Shown: positions 16,741 to 30,592, counted from the stretch's first letter. The stretch is DNA of 64,000 nt from Rhodanobacter sp. AS-Z3 (GCF_029224025.1 NZ_CP119392.1:2627001-2691000), one strand, 5' to 3'. The notes: generated by a model from the sequence alone, not told the origin. Program-made: numbers and translations.

Positions 16741-16757
16741 TGGCGGAGAGAGTGGGA
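16741..16757 (-). other. Island attachment site, tRNA-proximal copy (att)
   Basis: The last 17 bases of the tRNA-Ser gene including the encoded CCA, identical to 5352-5368. Insertion leaves the tRNA complete, as usual for integrases that target tRNA 3' ends. Confidence 0.88.
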
Positions 16758-16830
16758 TTCGAACCCACGGTAGGCTTTCACCTACGGCAGTTTTCAAGAC
16801 TGCTACCTTAAACCGCTCGGTCATCTCTCC
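16741..16830 (-). tRNA. serT: tRNA-Ser(UGA)
   Basis: On the minus strand it begins GGAGAGATGACCGAGCGG and ends TCTCTCCGCCA with encoded CCA. The anticodon stem GCAGT/ACTGC closes the loop CUUGAAA, giving anticodon UGA. The long variable arm (GTAGGTGAAAGCCTAC) is typical of serine tRNAs, and the T-loop GTTCGAATC is intact. Its 3' end is the island attachment site and its own terminator has been displaced to 5321-5344. Confidence 0.96.
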
Positions 16831-16870
16831 ACAAACTTTGTCGCCGCCGCAAGGCGCGCATTGCGCGCCA

Positions 16871-16998
16871 CTACGGCAGTTTTGCTCCGGGCATCCTGCC
16901 CTTCACCCCTCCGGGACCAGCGGCTGCGCCGCTGTTCGCTTCGGCTTCCTGCCTTCGCGTCAAGTGGCTGCTGCCTTAAACCACTCGGCCATCTCTCC
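16871..16998 (-). pseudogene. Broken tRNA-Ser copy, split in the anticodon loop by a REP-like element
   Basis: The first 31 bases (16968-16998) match the intact tRNA-Ser at 28 positions and continue to CTTGA of the anticodon loop. A 76-base GC-rich insert follows, then AAAACTGCCGTAG (16871-16883), the 3' side of the anticodon stem and start of the variable arm. The rest of the variable arm, the T-arm and the acceptor 3' side are missing. The leader (ACAAGTTTG) also resembles that of the intact gene, indicating an ancient tandem pair. Confidence 0.7.
16884..16959. repeat. REP-like palindromic element (copy 2), inside the tRNA remnant
   Basis: It contains the perfect hairpins GGGCA-TCC-TGCCC (16889-16901) and CAGCGGC-TGC-GCCGCTG, with TTCACCCCTCC between them. 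The hairpin with TCC loop followed by TCACCCCTCC is shared with the element at 5186-5250. Confidence 0.65.
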
Positions 16999-17045
16999 AA
17001 ACTTGTTGTCGGCGCTTGTGCGTTGCCGGCAGGGGCGGAAGTCTA

Positions 17046-18727
<1,682 letters not shown>

Positions 18728-18737
18728 TCAGCCACGG

Positions 18738-18767
18738 ATTATCGCTGCCGCGTGGCAATCGCCGCAA
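18738..18767 (-). promoter_or_regulatory. Probable sigma70 promoter of serS
   Basis: On the minus strand TTGCGG (18762-18767), an 18-base spacer and GATAAT (18738-18743). Transcription would begin near 18731, about 25 bases before the serS ATG. Confidence 0.5.
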
Positions 18768-18979
18768 TGAAAAGACGTAACAACGTGATCGGCAGACACC
18801 CGATGGGCCTTCTGAGAAATTGAATTTCGCCGATTCGAAGACCTCAGAGCTGACGCCGGTCGCGCAACACCCTGCGTCGCCTGCACCGGATCATGCCGAG
18901 CTTGCGGCGATCGGGAATGCACGCCAGTGCATAATGCTGGCGCTGCAACGCCGGCCGCAACTACCAAGGATTGAAGTAC

Positions 18980-19774
18980 ATGAGCGCACGAATCGACACG
19001 GTCACCACGCATCGCCGGGTCCATCGCTGGACGGTTGCCGTGGGGGTTCTGGGCCTGTTGCTCGGTGTGCTGGCATTGCTGACCGTGCTGCTGCCGGGGC
19101 CGCTTTACCACTACGGATACATCGGCTTGCGTGCGGCCTTCGGCGCGATCCGCATCGGCGCCATCGCCGGCATCGCTGCGATCCTGGTTTGCTTGGCCGG
19201 TATCGGGATGGCGCTTCGACCAGGAACGCGCCGCCACCTACTGTTTGCGGCAGTCGGATTGTTGTTGGGTATCGCAGCCTTTGTGCCGCCATGGCTGCTC
19301 GCGCGCCGGGCCGGTTCGCTGCCGGCGATTCACGATATCAGTACCGACACCGCCAACCCCCCGCCCTTCGTGGCCATTTTGCCGTTGCGCGCGGAAGCGC
19401 CCAATTCGCCGGTTTACGGTGGCGCCGAAGTGGCCGCCAAGCAACAGGCAGCCTATCCCGACATCCAGCCCCTGCTATCCACCCTTGCTCCCGCAGACGT
19501 GCTGGACATGGCGCGCAAAGTCGCCGTGGCGATGAAGTGGCGGATCGTCGCCGAACAGGCCGATACCGGACGACTGGAAGCCACTTCCACCACGCGCTGG
19601 TTCGGCTTCAAGGACGACGTGGTAATCCGGATACGTGCGGAAGGTGCTGGTTCGCGGCTGGACATCCGCTCCGAATCACGCCTGGGCGGCAGCGACATCG
19701 GAGCCAATGCGGCACGCATCCGCGAGTTCGAGATGCGCATGCGCCAGATGCTCCGCGAGCATTCGGCCCCCTGA
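18980..19774 (+). CDS. DUF1499 membrane protein
   Basis: A 264-residue protein with three N-terminal hydrophobic segments (about 20-42, 55-78 and 88-108) and a C-terminal DUF1499 domain starting at the typical IHDISTDTANPPPF. AAGGA nine bases before the ATG at 18980 sets the start; a TTG three codons earlier is too close to that site. DUF1499 function is unknown. It lies between rarA and serS but on the opposite strand. Confidence 0.85.
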   Translation: MSARIDTVTTHRRVHRWTVAVGVLGLLLGVLALLTVLLPGPLYHYGYIGLRAAFGAIRIGAIAGIAAILVCLAGIGMALRPGTRRHLLFAAVGLLLGIAAFVPPWLLARRAGSLPAIHDISTDTANPPPFVAILPLRAEAPNSPVYGGAEVAAKQQAAYPDIQPLLSTLAPADVLDMARKVAVAMKWRIVAEQADTGRLEATSTTRWFGFKDDVVIRIRAEGAGSRLDIRSESRLGGSDIGANAARIREFEMRMRQMLREHSAP

Positions 19775-19785
19775 ACCGCTGACGT

Positions 19786-21138
19786 TCAACCGCCTGATTC
19801 TCGGTCCCCACGAGCACGACGTCGGCGCTCGCGTAAATCATCGAGCTTCTCCTTGAGCTGACGCTCCAGCCCGCGCTCCACCGGCTCATAGAACACGCTG
19901 CCGATCAGCGCGTCGGGCAGACATTGCTGGTCCAGTGCAACGCCACCTTCGGCATCGTGGTCGTACTGGTAGCCCTGGCCGTAGCCCATGCCTTTCATCA
20001 ACTTGGTCGGCGCGTTGCGCAGGTGCATCGGCACTTCCAGCGTGCCACCTTCGCGAATCGCGGCGCGAGCCTTGTTGTAGGCCATGTAGGCAGCGTTGCT
20101 TTTCGGCGAAATGGCGAGCCAGATCGCCAGTTGGGCCAGGCCCAGTTCGCCCTCGGGACTGCCCAGGCGTTCGTAGGTATCCCACGCATCCAGCGCCATG
20201 CGCCAGGCACGCGGCTCGGCCAGGCCGATATCTTCCACCGCCATGCGGGTCATTCGGCGGGCCAGATACAGGGGATCGACACCGCCATCGAGCATGCGGC
20301 ACAGCCAGTACACCGCCGCGTCGGGATCGGACGAACGCACGGACTTGTGCAACGCCGAGATCTGGTCGTAGAACTGTTCGCCCTGCTTGTCGAAGCGGCG
20401 AGTGCGGTCCGCGAGCACCTGATTCAGCGTGACTTCGTCGATGCGTCCGTCTTTGGCCAGCTCGGCGGCAATTTCCAGCAAGGTGAGAGCACGGCGTACG
20501 TCGCCATCGGCGGCCTGGGCAATCGATTCCAGCGCCGCGGCATCCACTTGCAGTTGCAGTTCGCCGAGGCCGCGCTCGCTGTCGGTCAGCGAGCGCTTCA
20601 ACGCGGCCACGATGTCGTCGGTGGAAACCGGCTCCAGCACATGCACGCGGCAGCGCGACAGCAGCGCCGAGTTCAACTCGAATGAGGGATTCTCGGTGGT
20701 GGCGCCAATAAAGATGATCACGCCACGTTCGATATGCGGCAGGAATGCGTCTTGCTGGGTCTTGTTGAAGCGGTGGACCTCGTCGACGAACAACACGGTG
20801 CGCCGGCCCTGAGCGAAGTTGACCTCCGCTTCGGCCAACGCCTTGCGTACATCCGGCAGGCCGGACAACACGGCAGAAATGGCCCGGAAGTCGGCATCGG
20901 CATAGCGCGCCACCAGCAGCGCCAGGGTGGTTTTGCCGCAACCGGGCGGCCCCCACAGCACCATGGAATGGATTTTGCCGGCTTCCAGCGCGCGGCGCAG
21001 CGCCTTGCCCGGCCCGACCAGCCGTTGCTGGCCGACAATTTCGTCGATGCTGGCCGGGCGCATGCGCTCGGCCAGCGGTTTGAGGGCTTCGGGTTCGGCA
21101 AACAAGCCGGCGCCAGTTGGCAAAATGGGGCGTGACAT
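19786..21138 (-). CDS. rarA: Replication-associated recombination protein A (AAA ATPase)
   Basis: A 450-residue RarA/MgsA protein, related to clamp-loader ATPases, which acts at stalled replication forks. Walker A is GPPGCGKT (63-70), Walker B is LFVDEVHRFNKTQQDAFLPHIE, sensor 1 ATTENPSFELNSAL, and the C-terminal MgsA tetramerisation region includes ISALHKSVRSSDPDAAVYWL and the FYEPVERGLE end. Starts at 21156 and 21165 are also in frame; 21138 (MSRPIL) is the conventional one, but no strong ribosome site decides it. Confidence 0.96.
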   Translation of the reverse strand: MSRPILPTGAGLFAEPEALKPLAERMRPASIDEIVGQQRLVGPGKALRRALEAGKIHSMVLWGPPGCGKTTLALLVARYADADFRAISAVLSGLPDVRKALAEAEVNFAQGRRTVLFVDEVHRFNKTQQDAFLPHIERGVIIFIGATTENPSFELNSALLSRCRVHVLEPVSTDDIVAALKRSLTDSERGLGELQLQVDAAALESIAQAADGDVRRALTLLEIAAELAKDGRIDEVTLNQVLADRTRRFDKQGEQFYDQISALHKSVRSSDPDAAVYWLCRMLDGGVDPLYLARRMTRMAVEDIGLAEPRAWRMALDAWDTYERLGSPEGELGLAQLAIWLAISPKSNAAYMAYNKARAAIREGGTLEVPMHLRNAPTKLMKGMGYGQGYQYDHDAEGGVALDQQCLPDALIGSVFYEPVERGLERQLKEKLDDLRERRRRARGDRESGG

Positions 21139-21355
21139 GGGGCCATGATAAGGCATGCGCTTCATGCGGCCGGCAGAAGGCTGTCACGGCCACTTGATGG
21201 GCAGCGATTACCGCTAAACTGGGCGCTTGTCGCGGGTTGACCCCGCGTGCAAGGGGTCGGGGCAGTGCATGTGGGGAATGATCGGTGAGTAAGATGACTT
21301 GCGAACGTCAGGTCGCCCGGTGTCGCGCCGTTGCCGCGCCATCACCGCGCCGACG

Positions 21356-24300
21356 ATGCGCTTCGTGAAACGCTACCTGCGCCATGGATATTCCGGTGCG
21401 GCGTTGCTGTGTCTGCTGCTTGGCCTGTTGTTCGCCAGCCATCCGGCCCGCGCTACCGGCGGTGATCCGTGGGCATCGTTCGATGCGCCCTGGTTCACCA
21501 CACTGGACATCGCCGAGGGTATTCCGCATTCCACCACGACGGCGGTAGTACAGGATCGTGCCGGTCTGGTCTGGATCGGCACCATCGGTGGCCTGGTGCG
21601 CTACGACGGTTATCGGATGGAGATTTTTGGCGTTCGCGGCAATGGCGTGGCCGGCTTGCCCGACAGCTATGTTCGCTCGCTGTACGCGTTGCCGGACGGC
21701 GGCTTGCTGATCGGTACCAATGCAGGCGGTCTGATCCGGTTCGATCCGACCGACAACAGCTTCACAGTCTATCCGGTCGGTCCTGGCGGGCTGGCCGACC
21801 ACAAGATCTACGCCATCAGCAGTGATCACGCCGGTGGTGTGTGGGTTGCCACCGAAGGTGGTCTGGATCACCTCGACTTGGCTAGCGGATCGATTCGCCG
21901 GGTGGCTACCGGAACGGGCACATCGCCACGCAATTTCAGCGTGTTGCAGGACCGTGCCGGCAACTTGTGGCTGGGCAACAACAACGGCCTGTTCGTGCGT
22001 CACCTGGGCAGCGATGCGTTTGTAGCTGAAACATCCACCGATCAGAACGCCAACACGGTGCTGCATGATCAGATCTGGAGCCTGCTGCAGGATCGCGAGG
22101 GTCGGCTCTGGGCAGGCAGCGTCCAGGCCGGCGCAAGCTGGCGTGACGACGCCGGCCAATGGCATGAGGTGCCCGGCTTCAGCGGCTACCCGAACAGCGA
22201 GCGCCACGCCACGGTGCGCGACATTCTGCAGGTTGCGCCGGACACGGTGTGGATCGCGACCGACGGCAACGGCGTCATTGAATACAGCGCCGGCGAACCG
22301 GCAACCCGAACCATTGCCCATGATCCGGCGGTGCATTCGTCACTGCCCGGCGATTCGGTGCGTTCCTTGTTGCTCGATCGCACCGGCAATCTCTGGGCCG
22401 CCACCGATCTTGGCGTGGCGCGAACCCACCCCGGCCGGCATACGGCGTTCTCGCTGTATCCGTCGCCACTGAATCCCGATGCGCTGAGCGCACCGAACGT
22501 GCGCAACATCTTTGTCGATACGCGCAAGCGCATCTGGTTGGGGCTGGCCTCCGGCCACATCGACGTCCTCAATCTCCAGGCTGGCAGCATCAGCCACCTG
22601 CGTCTTGCTGGCAGCCAGTTGCAACGCGGCATCCACACCATCACCGAAGCGGCGGACGGTTCGATTTTCGTGGGCACCCAGGGGCTGGCCCGCATCGATC
22701 CGGACACCTTGATCATCCAGAATTCGATCCTGCCGGAATTGCGTGACAAGCCGGTGCTCAGCCTGCATTCCGACGGGCAACGGATGGTGCTGGGCACGTA
22801 CGACGGCATCTATCGTTACGACCTGCGTACCCACGCGCTGGAGCACGTCAGCCATCAGGCGGGCAAACCTGACAGCCTGATCAGCAATACCGTGCGCCAG
22901 ATCGTGCGCATCGGCACTGACTGGTGGTACGCCACCAGCCGCGGCATCAGCATCGCTCACGGCGACAGCCTGCCGGCCAGCTTCCAGAACCTGCTGCATC
23001 GCAATGCGGATGCCTCAAGCCTGCCGCAGGATTACATCAGTTCGCTGATCCCTGACGCCACCGGGCGGATCTGGGCCAGCACACTTGCCGGCATTGGTTT
23101 GCTGGAGCGACAGGACGGCGGTTCCTGGGCGGCGCGCACGATCAACACCAGCAATGGCTTGTCCAGTGACAACGTCAACGCGGTGTTGCCGGATAGCCGC
23201 GGAAACCTTTGGGCAAGCCTGTCCAACGGCGTATCGCGCATCGATGGACAGACCCTGGCGGTATCCAATCTGGGCGCCCGCGACGGTCTGCACATTGCCA
23301 GTTACGTCAGCATTGCCGCCGCTGTTGCACCGGGTGGTGAACTGCTGTTTGGCGGCCAGTCCGGACTGACCGTGATTCGTCCCGACTGGACGCCCGTGGC
23401 CACGACAGCGGCAACACTGGCGGTCACCAACGCGGTCATCAACAACCACATTGTGCCGTTCGCCAGCCTGCCCGAGAACGGTCACAACATCACCTTGAAC
23501 GACGACACGCACAACATGCGTTTCAGTTTTGCCCTGCTCGATTATCAGGCGCCGATGGAAACCACCTACCAGTACAAGCTGGAGGGTTTTGACCACGCGT
23601 GGAACGACATTTCCAAAGGCTCGGCACCGGTTGGCAATTACACCAACCTGCCCCACGGCAACTACACGTTGCGCTTGTCGGCCATGACGCACGGCTTGCA
23701 GCCACGCACCATCGAAACGCGGATTGCGGTCACCGTCAGCCCCTACTGGTACGAAACCACGCGCGCCCGCATTGCTGCTGTGCTGTTGCTGCTTGCCCTG
23801 ATCGCCTTGCTGGTGCATCTGCGCACGCTTTACCTGCGCCATCAGGCGCGCCGATTGCAGGACACGATTGATCAGCACACCTACGCACTGGTGGCGGCGA
23901 ACCGCCGACTCGACGAACTGGCCAGTACCGACAGCCTGACCGGTGTGTATAACCGACGGCGATTCCTTGAGCTGGTCCGGCAGACTTGCGAACAATCACC
24001 GGAAGCCGTGATCAGCCTGGCGCTGTTCGACCTGGATCGCTTCAAGCTGGTGAATGACACCTACGGCCACCAGGCCGGTGACAGCGTGATCGTGCGCGCG
24101 GTGGAGGTGATCAACCGCCATTGCCGCCACACCGATCTGATCGGGCGTTACGGTGGCGAGGAGTTCGTGTTGTGCCTGCCACAGACCAGCAAGGAACAGG
24201 CGCATGAAATCATCGAGCGCATCCGCAACGAGCTGGCCTTGATGACGTTGATGCATGAAGGCATGCAAGTGATGATCACGGCGAGCATCGGCATTGCGCA

Positions 24301-24403
24301 AAGACTGCCGGATGAGTCGTTCGAGCGCTGGCTGTCACGTACCGATGAGGCGCTCTACCGGGCCAAACGCAGCGGCCGCAACTGTTCGGCTATTGCCAGC
24401 TGA
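21356..24403 (+). CDS. Periplasmic beta-propeller sensor diguanylate cyclase
   Basis: A 1015-residue protein with signal peptide (residues 1-31), a two-component-regulator beta-propeller of about 12 repeats (for example DRAGLVWIGTIGGLVRYDG), a Y_Y_Y domain (YQYKLEGFDHAWN … LPHGNYTLRLSA), one membrane segment (about 805-825), a short coiled coil and a C-terminal GGDEF domain. The active site is GGEEF (933-937), and an RxxD inhibitory site (RHTD) sits five residues before it, so it should make c-di-GMP with product feedback. The ligand sensed is unknown. It is inserted, on the opposite strand, between lolA and rarA. Confidence 0.93.
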   Translation: MRFVKRYLRHGYSGAALLCLLLGLLFASHPARATGGDPWASFDAPWFTTLDIAEGIPHSTTTAVVQDRAGLVWIGTIGGLVRYDGYRMEIFGVRGNGVAGLPDSYVRSLYALPDGGLLIGTNAGGLIRFDPTDNSFTVYPVGPGGLADHKIYAISSDHAGGVWVATEGGLDHLDLASGSIRRVATGTGTSPRNFSVLQDRAGNLWLGNNNGLFVRHLGSDAFVAETSTDQNANTVLHDQIWSLLQDREGRLWAGSVQAGASWRDDAGQWHEVPGFSGYPNSERHATVRDILQVAPDTVWIATDGNGVIEYSAGEPATRTIAHDPAVHSSLPGDSVRSLLLDRTGNLWAATDLGVARTHPGRHTAFSLYPSPLNPDALSAPNVRNIFVDTRKRIWLGLASGHIDVLNLQAGSISHLRLAGSQLQRGIHTITEAADGSIFVGTQGLARIDPDTLIIQNSILPELRDKPVLSLHSDGQRMVLGTYDGIYRYDLRTHALEHVSHQAGKPDSLISNTVRQIVRIGTDWWYATSRGISIAHGDSLPASFQNLLHRNADASSLPQDYISSLIPDATGRIWASTLAGIGLLERQDGGSWAARTINTSNGLSSDNVNAVLPDSRGNLWASLSNGVSRIDGQTLAVSNLGARDGLHIASYVSIAAAVAPGGELLFGGQSGLTVIRPDWTPVATTAATLAVTNAVINNHIVPFASLPENGHNITLNDDTHNMRFSFALLDYQAPMETTYQYKLEGFDHAWNDISKGSAPVGNYTNLPHGNYTLRLSAMTHGLQPRTIETRIAVTVSPYWYETTRARIAAVLLLLALIALLVHLRTLYLRHQARRLQDTIDQHTYALVAANRRLDELASTDSLTGVYNRRRFLELVRQTCEQSPEAVISLALFDLDRFKLVNDTYGHQAGDSVIVRAVEVINRHCRHTDLIGRYGGEEFVLCLPQTSKEQAHEIIERIRNELALMTLMHEGMQVMITASIGIAQRLPDESFERWLSRTDEALYRAKRSGRNCSAIAS

Positions 24404-24415
24404 CGCTGGCAGTAA

Positions 24416-25105
24416 TCAAGAGTTTTCGGAACTCTCCGTTCGTCGCGAAAGGTGGCTGTAGACCGTGTAACTCAAGCCGCTCAATCCGGTGAGCACGGCG
24501 GGCACCAGCAAGGTACGTTCCTGCAGCAAACCGAACAACAAGGCTCCGGCGGCGCTGCCCAGCATGAAGCTAAGCGCGACCACGATGCACACGCGAAGGC
24601 GCAGCATGTCCACCGGCAATCCGCGGATCAGGTGACCGATGTAGATGCCCAGGTCAGTGAAGATGCCGGTGACGTGCGTGGTGCGAATAATGGCGCCGCT
24701 ATAAGCGCTGACGATGCCGTTCTGCAAACCCATCCCCACCGATGCCAGGTACAGGCCCGCCGAATGGGACGCGGCCAGCAACGGCACCGCGGCAAACAGC
24801 AGCAACGACTCCAGCACCAGCGCAACCCCGTAACGGCGGCCAAGTTTCAGCGTGCTTTGCTGCACGATTACGCCGCTCAACATCGCACCCAGCACGAACG
24901 CCGCAATGGCCAGCGCCCAGTGGATTGTTTCTGCGCAGTTACCGCCGCCCAGCGCAATACCGAGCAGGCTGGTATTGCCGGTCATGTTGCTGATCGACTC
25001 GTGCCGGAAACCGAGATAGCCCGACGCATTCACCATGCCGGCAATGAACGCCAGCATGCCGGTGCCATACCAGGCCCAGCGCGGCAGTTGTCGAAGGACG
25101 GGCAT
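24416..25105 (-). CDS. DUF1275 (YoaK-like) membrane protein
   Basis: A 229-residue protein with six or seven hydrophobic segments. The pattern FIAGMVNASGYLGF … SNMTGNTSLLG near the N-terminus and MGLQNGIVSAYSGAIIRTTHVTGIFTDLG in the middle are the DUF1275/YoaK signature. Function is unknown; a transporter role is often supposed. It ends 12 bases from the convergent diguanylate cyclase gene and its start lies 7 bases after the lolA stop, so it is probably co-transcribed with lolA. Confidence 0.9.
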   Translation of the reverse strand: MPVLRQLPRWAWYGTGMLAFIAGMVNASGYLGFRHESISNMTGNTSLLGIALGGGNCAETIHWALAIAAFVLGAMLSGVIVQQSTLKLGRRYGVALVLESLLLFAAVPLLAASHSAGLYLASVGMGLQNGIVSAYSGAIIRTTHVTGIFTDLGIYIGHLIRGLPVDMLRLRVCIVVALSFMLGSAAGALLFGLLQERTLLVPAVLTGLSGLSYTVYSHLSRRTESSENS

Positions 25106-25112
25106 CGCCGAA

Positions 25113-25778
25113 TCAGTCTTTCAGCGGCTGGGTGGTAATTACCGGCAAGTCGCCGATCACATCGGCACCCTTGGGCGGCACGAAGTTGAAAGTGGCCGGC
25201 GGAATCGGCGCGTTGCGCTGCCAGTTGGAGAAACGAATGTCCGTGGTGGAACCCAACTGGTCGCGGAATTTCATGCGCGCCAGGCCGTTCGCATCGAAGC
25301 CAAGGTCGGCGTAGTCGAACTGCGGGTCCTTCGCGGTCGAGCTTAGCCGCAGCCACTGCAGCCCGTCGTGCTCACCCTGCTCGACGACCTTGAAGTCCTT
25401 GTCGATCTGCTTGATATCGGTCAACACAGTGAGCGGGCTGTGCGACTCCTCGCTGCTCTGGATGCGCACGGTGACTTGTTCCAGTTCCGGGTCATACAGC
25501 CACACGCGGCTGCCGTCGGCAACGATGGTCTGCTGGTAGGGCTTCATCGTGTCCCAGCGGAACTGTCGCGGTGCCTGCAGGGCCAGCGTGCCGGAACTGT
25601 TCTTGCTGGCACTGCCATTGATGTCGGTCAGGGTCTGGCTGAAATTGCCGGTAAGCGAATGCAGGCCGGTGGCAAAAGCGTCCAGTCGCGCGCGTGCCGG
25701 GCCGGTCGCAGCCTGCGCCACGGTACCCAGCGACAACATCAACACGGTGGCAGACAGCACAAGCATGAAACGTTTCAT
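25113..25778 (-). CDS. lolA: Outer-membrane lipoprotein carrier LolA
   Basis: A 221-residue periplasmic chaperone that takes lipoproteins from LolCDE to LolB. It has a signal peptide cleaved after AQA (about residue 23), then the LolA fold with GNFSQTLTD, APRQFRWDTMKPYQQTIVADGSRVWLYDPELEQVTV and a C-terminal PPKGADVI stretch. The frame is open to 25874, but the ATG at 25778 with GGGGAA upstream gives the proper signal peptide. It follows ftsK by about 100 bp, the usual order in this lineage. Confidence 0.95.
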   Translation of the reverse strand: MKRFMLVLSATVLMLSLGTVAQAATGPARARLDAFATGLHSLTGNFSQTLTDINGSASKNSSGTLALQAPRQFRWDTMKPYQQTIVADGSRVWLYDPELEQVTVRIQSSEESHSPLTVLTDIKQIDKDFKVVEQGEHDGLQWLRLSSTAKDPQFDYADLGFDANGLARMKFRDQLGSTTDIRFSNWQRNAPIPPATFNFVPPKGADVIGDLPVITTQPLKD

Positions 25779-25879
25779 CGGATTCCCCGAAGATGGCGGT
25801 GGATGAATTGTGGACAGCTCAGGCTTAACCGAACCGTAGGGCAGCAACGCAAGCGAGCGCGACCTGCCTTGCATCGGTT

Positions 25880-28237
<2,358 letters not shown>

Positions 28238-28240
28238 GGC

Positions 28241-29305
28241 TTAGAGCATACCTTGCAGCGCCGGATGCACCAGCTTGCCGCCGTCGACGTTGATGCCGAC
28301 CTTCAGCGGCTCGAACTCGCGCCATTCGTTGCCCGCCGCCAGACGCTGCACGTACGGCAGGATCGCGGCGGAAATCGCCAGCGACGAGGTCTGCGGCACC
28401 GCACCCGGCATGTTCGTCACGCAGAAGTGCGTCACGCCGTGCACGTCGTAGGTCGGCTCCTTCCAGGTGGTGGGACGGGAGGTCTCGAAGCAACCGCCCT
28501 GGTCGATCGCGATGTCCACCAGCACGCTACCGGGTTCCATCGACTTGACCATCGCTTCAGTCACCACGCGCGGCGCCTTGGCACTGGGCACCAGCACGGC
28601 ACCGACCACGATGTCGGCATCACGCACTTCTTCGGCCACCGAAGACTCATAGGCGTACAGCGCCGTCACGTTGGGACCCATCGCCATCATCTCGGCCAGA
28701 CGATCCTGACGCTTGTCGAATACCACCACGTTGGCACCGGCAGCCGCAGCCAGTGCCGCGGCGTTGCCACCCGCCGCACCAGCGCCCAGCACCACCACCT
28801 TGCCGCGTGGCGTCGACGCCATGCCGCCGAGCAACTTGCCCTTGCCACCCTGCGGACGATGCAGCAGCGTAGTACCGATCTGGGTGGCGATGCGACCGGC
28901 GATTACCGACATCGGGTGCAGCAGCGGCAAGCCGCCCGCTTCCTCGACCGATTCGAACGCCACGCCGGTCAGACCGATGTCGAGCAAGCTCCTGGTCAGC
29001 GCCGGTTCGGCGGCCAGGTGCAGGTAGCAGAACAGCAGGTGATGCTTCTTCAGCAGGGCCAGATCGCCGGCGATCGGCTCCTTCACCTTGACGATCAGCT
29101 CACCCACTTCGTAGAGCGCGGCGGCATCGGGAACAATCTTGATGCCTTCCTTCACGTAGGCCTCGTCGGCAAAGCCGCTCTTCAGGCCGGCGCCGGACTG
29201 GATGAACACTTCGTGGCCGCGGCGCACGAGGTCGGCGGCGGCAGCGGGAACGAGGGCAACACGACCTTCAAGGGTCTTGGTTTCGGAGGGGATACCGATA
29301 CGCAT
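28241..29305 (-). CDS. ald: Alanine dehydrogenase
   Basis: A 354-residue NAD-dependent enzyme of the alanine dehydrogenase/transhydrogenase family, interconverting L-alanine and pyruvate plus ammonia. The N-terminal MRIGIPSETKTLEGRVALVP, substrate residues in VKVKEP, the Rossmann motif VLGAGAAGGNAA (a GxGxxG variant) and DIAIDQGGCFE are all recognisable. The frame extends to 29443, but the conserved N-terminus at 29305 decides the start. It is 3 bases upstream of ftsK, so some co-transcription is likely; trxB diverges from it. Confidence 0.93.
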   Translation of the reverse strand: MRIGIPSETKTLEGRVALVPAAAADLVRRGHEVFIQSGAGLKSGFADEAYVKEGIKIVPDAAALYEVGELIVKVKEPIAGDLALLKKHHLLFCYLHLAAEPALTRSLLDIGLTGVAFESVEEAGGLPLLHPMSVIAGRIATQIGTTLLHRPQGGKGKLLGGMASTPRGKVVVLGAGAAGGNAAALAAAAGANVVVFDKRQDRLAEMMAMGPNVTALYAYESSVAEEVRDADIVVGAVLVPSAKAPRVVTEAMVKSMEPGSVLVDIAIDQGGCFETSRPTTWKEPTYDVHGVTHFCVTNMPGAVPQTSSLAISAAILPYVQRLAAGNEWREFEPLKVGINVDGGKLVHPALQGML

Positions 29306-29487
29306 GGCGAGGAGAATCCTGTGGAAGAACGTAGTAAATCCATCGCGCTGTTGGCGCGGTGGTGTCGTTGATCTGCCGGCACCTTGAATCGGTGCTTCGA
29401 ATTCCCCATTCTTCGGGGGGTTCGTGCGCTTTGTCGCCATCAACCCGCGTCAGGCTGTGAAACTGCCGCGAGGGCTGGAGCGAATAG

Positions 29488-30492
<1,005 letters not shown>

Positions 30493-30592
30493 CGGCGCAA
30501 ACGCGGCGCGGCAAACAGCCTCGCCGCGATATCCGCGTCGCAGAGCGTCGGGCCAGCAGGCACAATGAACCGATGATTGCCGGATTCCCACG

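Larger units (their letters stand above)
5352..16757. mobile_element. Integrative genomic island at tRNA-Ser(UGA)
   Basis: The island is about 11.4 kb between two identical 17-bp att copies. The integrase gene is next to the intact tRNA and points away from it. Cargo genes are mostly unrecognised or patchily distributed families, and an IS5-group element sits inside. No replication, conjugation or phage structural genes are visible, so it is a non-self-transmissible integrative element or a decayed one. The displaced tRNA terminator outside the distal att supports the reconstruction. Confidence 0.88.

Noticed and set aside
16871..16998. Intron-containing functional tRNA
   Set aside because: The 76-base insert is in the anticodon loop, but the sequence after it lacks most of the variable arm, the T-arm and the acceptor 3' side, and the insert is too small and wrong in structure for a group I intron.
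24452..25138. 228-codon open frame on the plus strand
   Set aside because: Antisense to the DUF1275 membrane protein, whose hydrophobic segments and signature motifs are clear.
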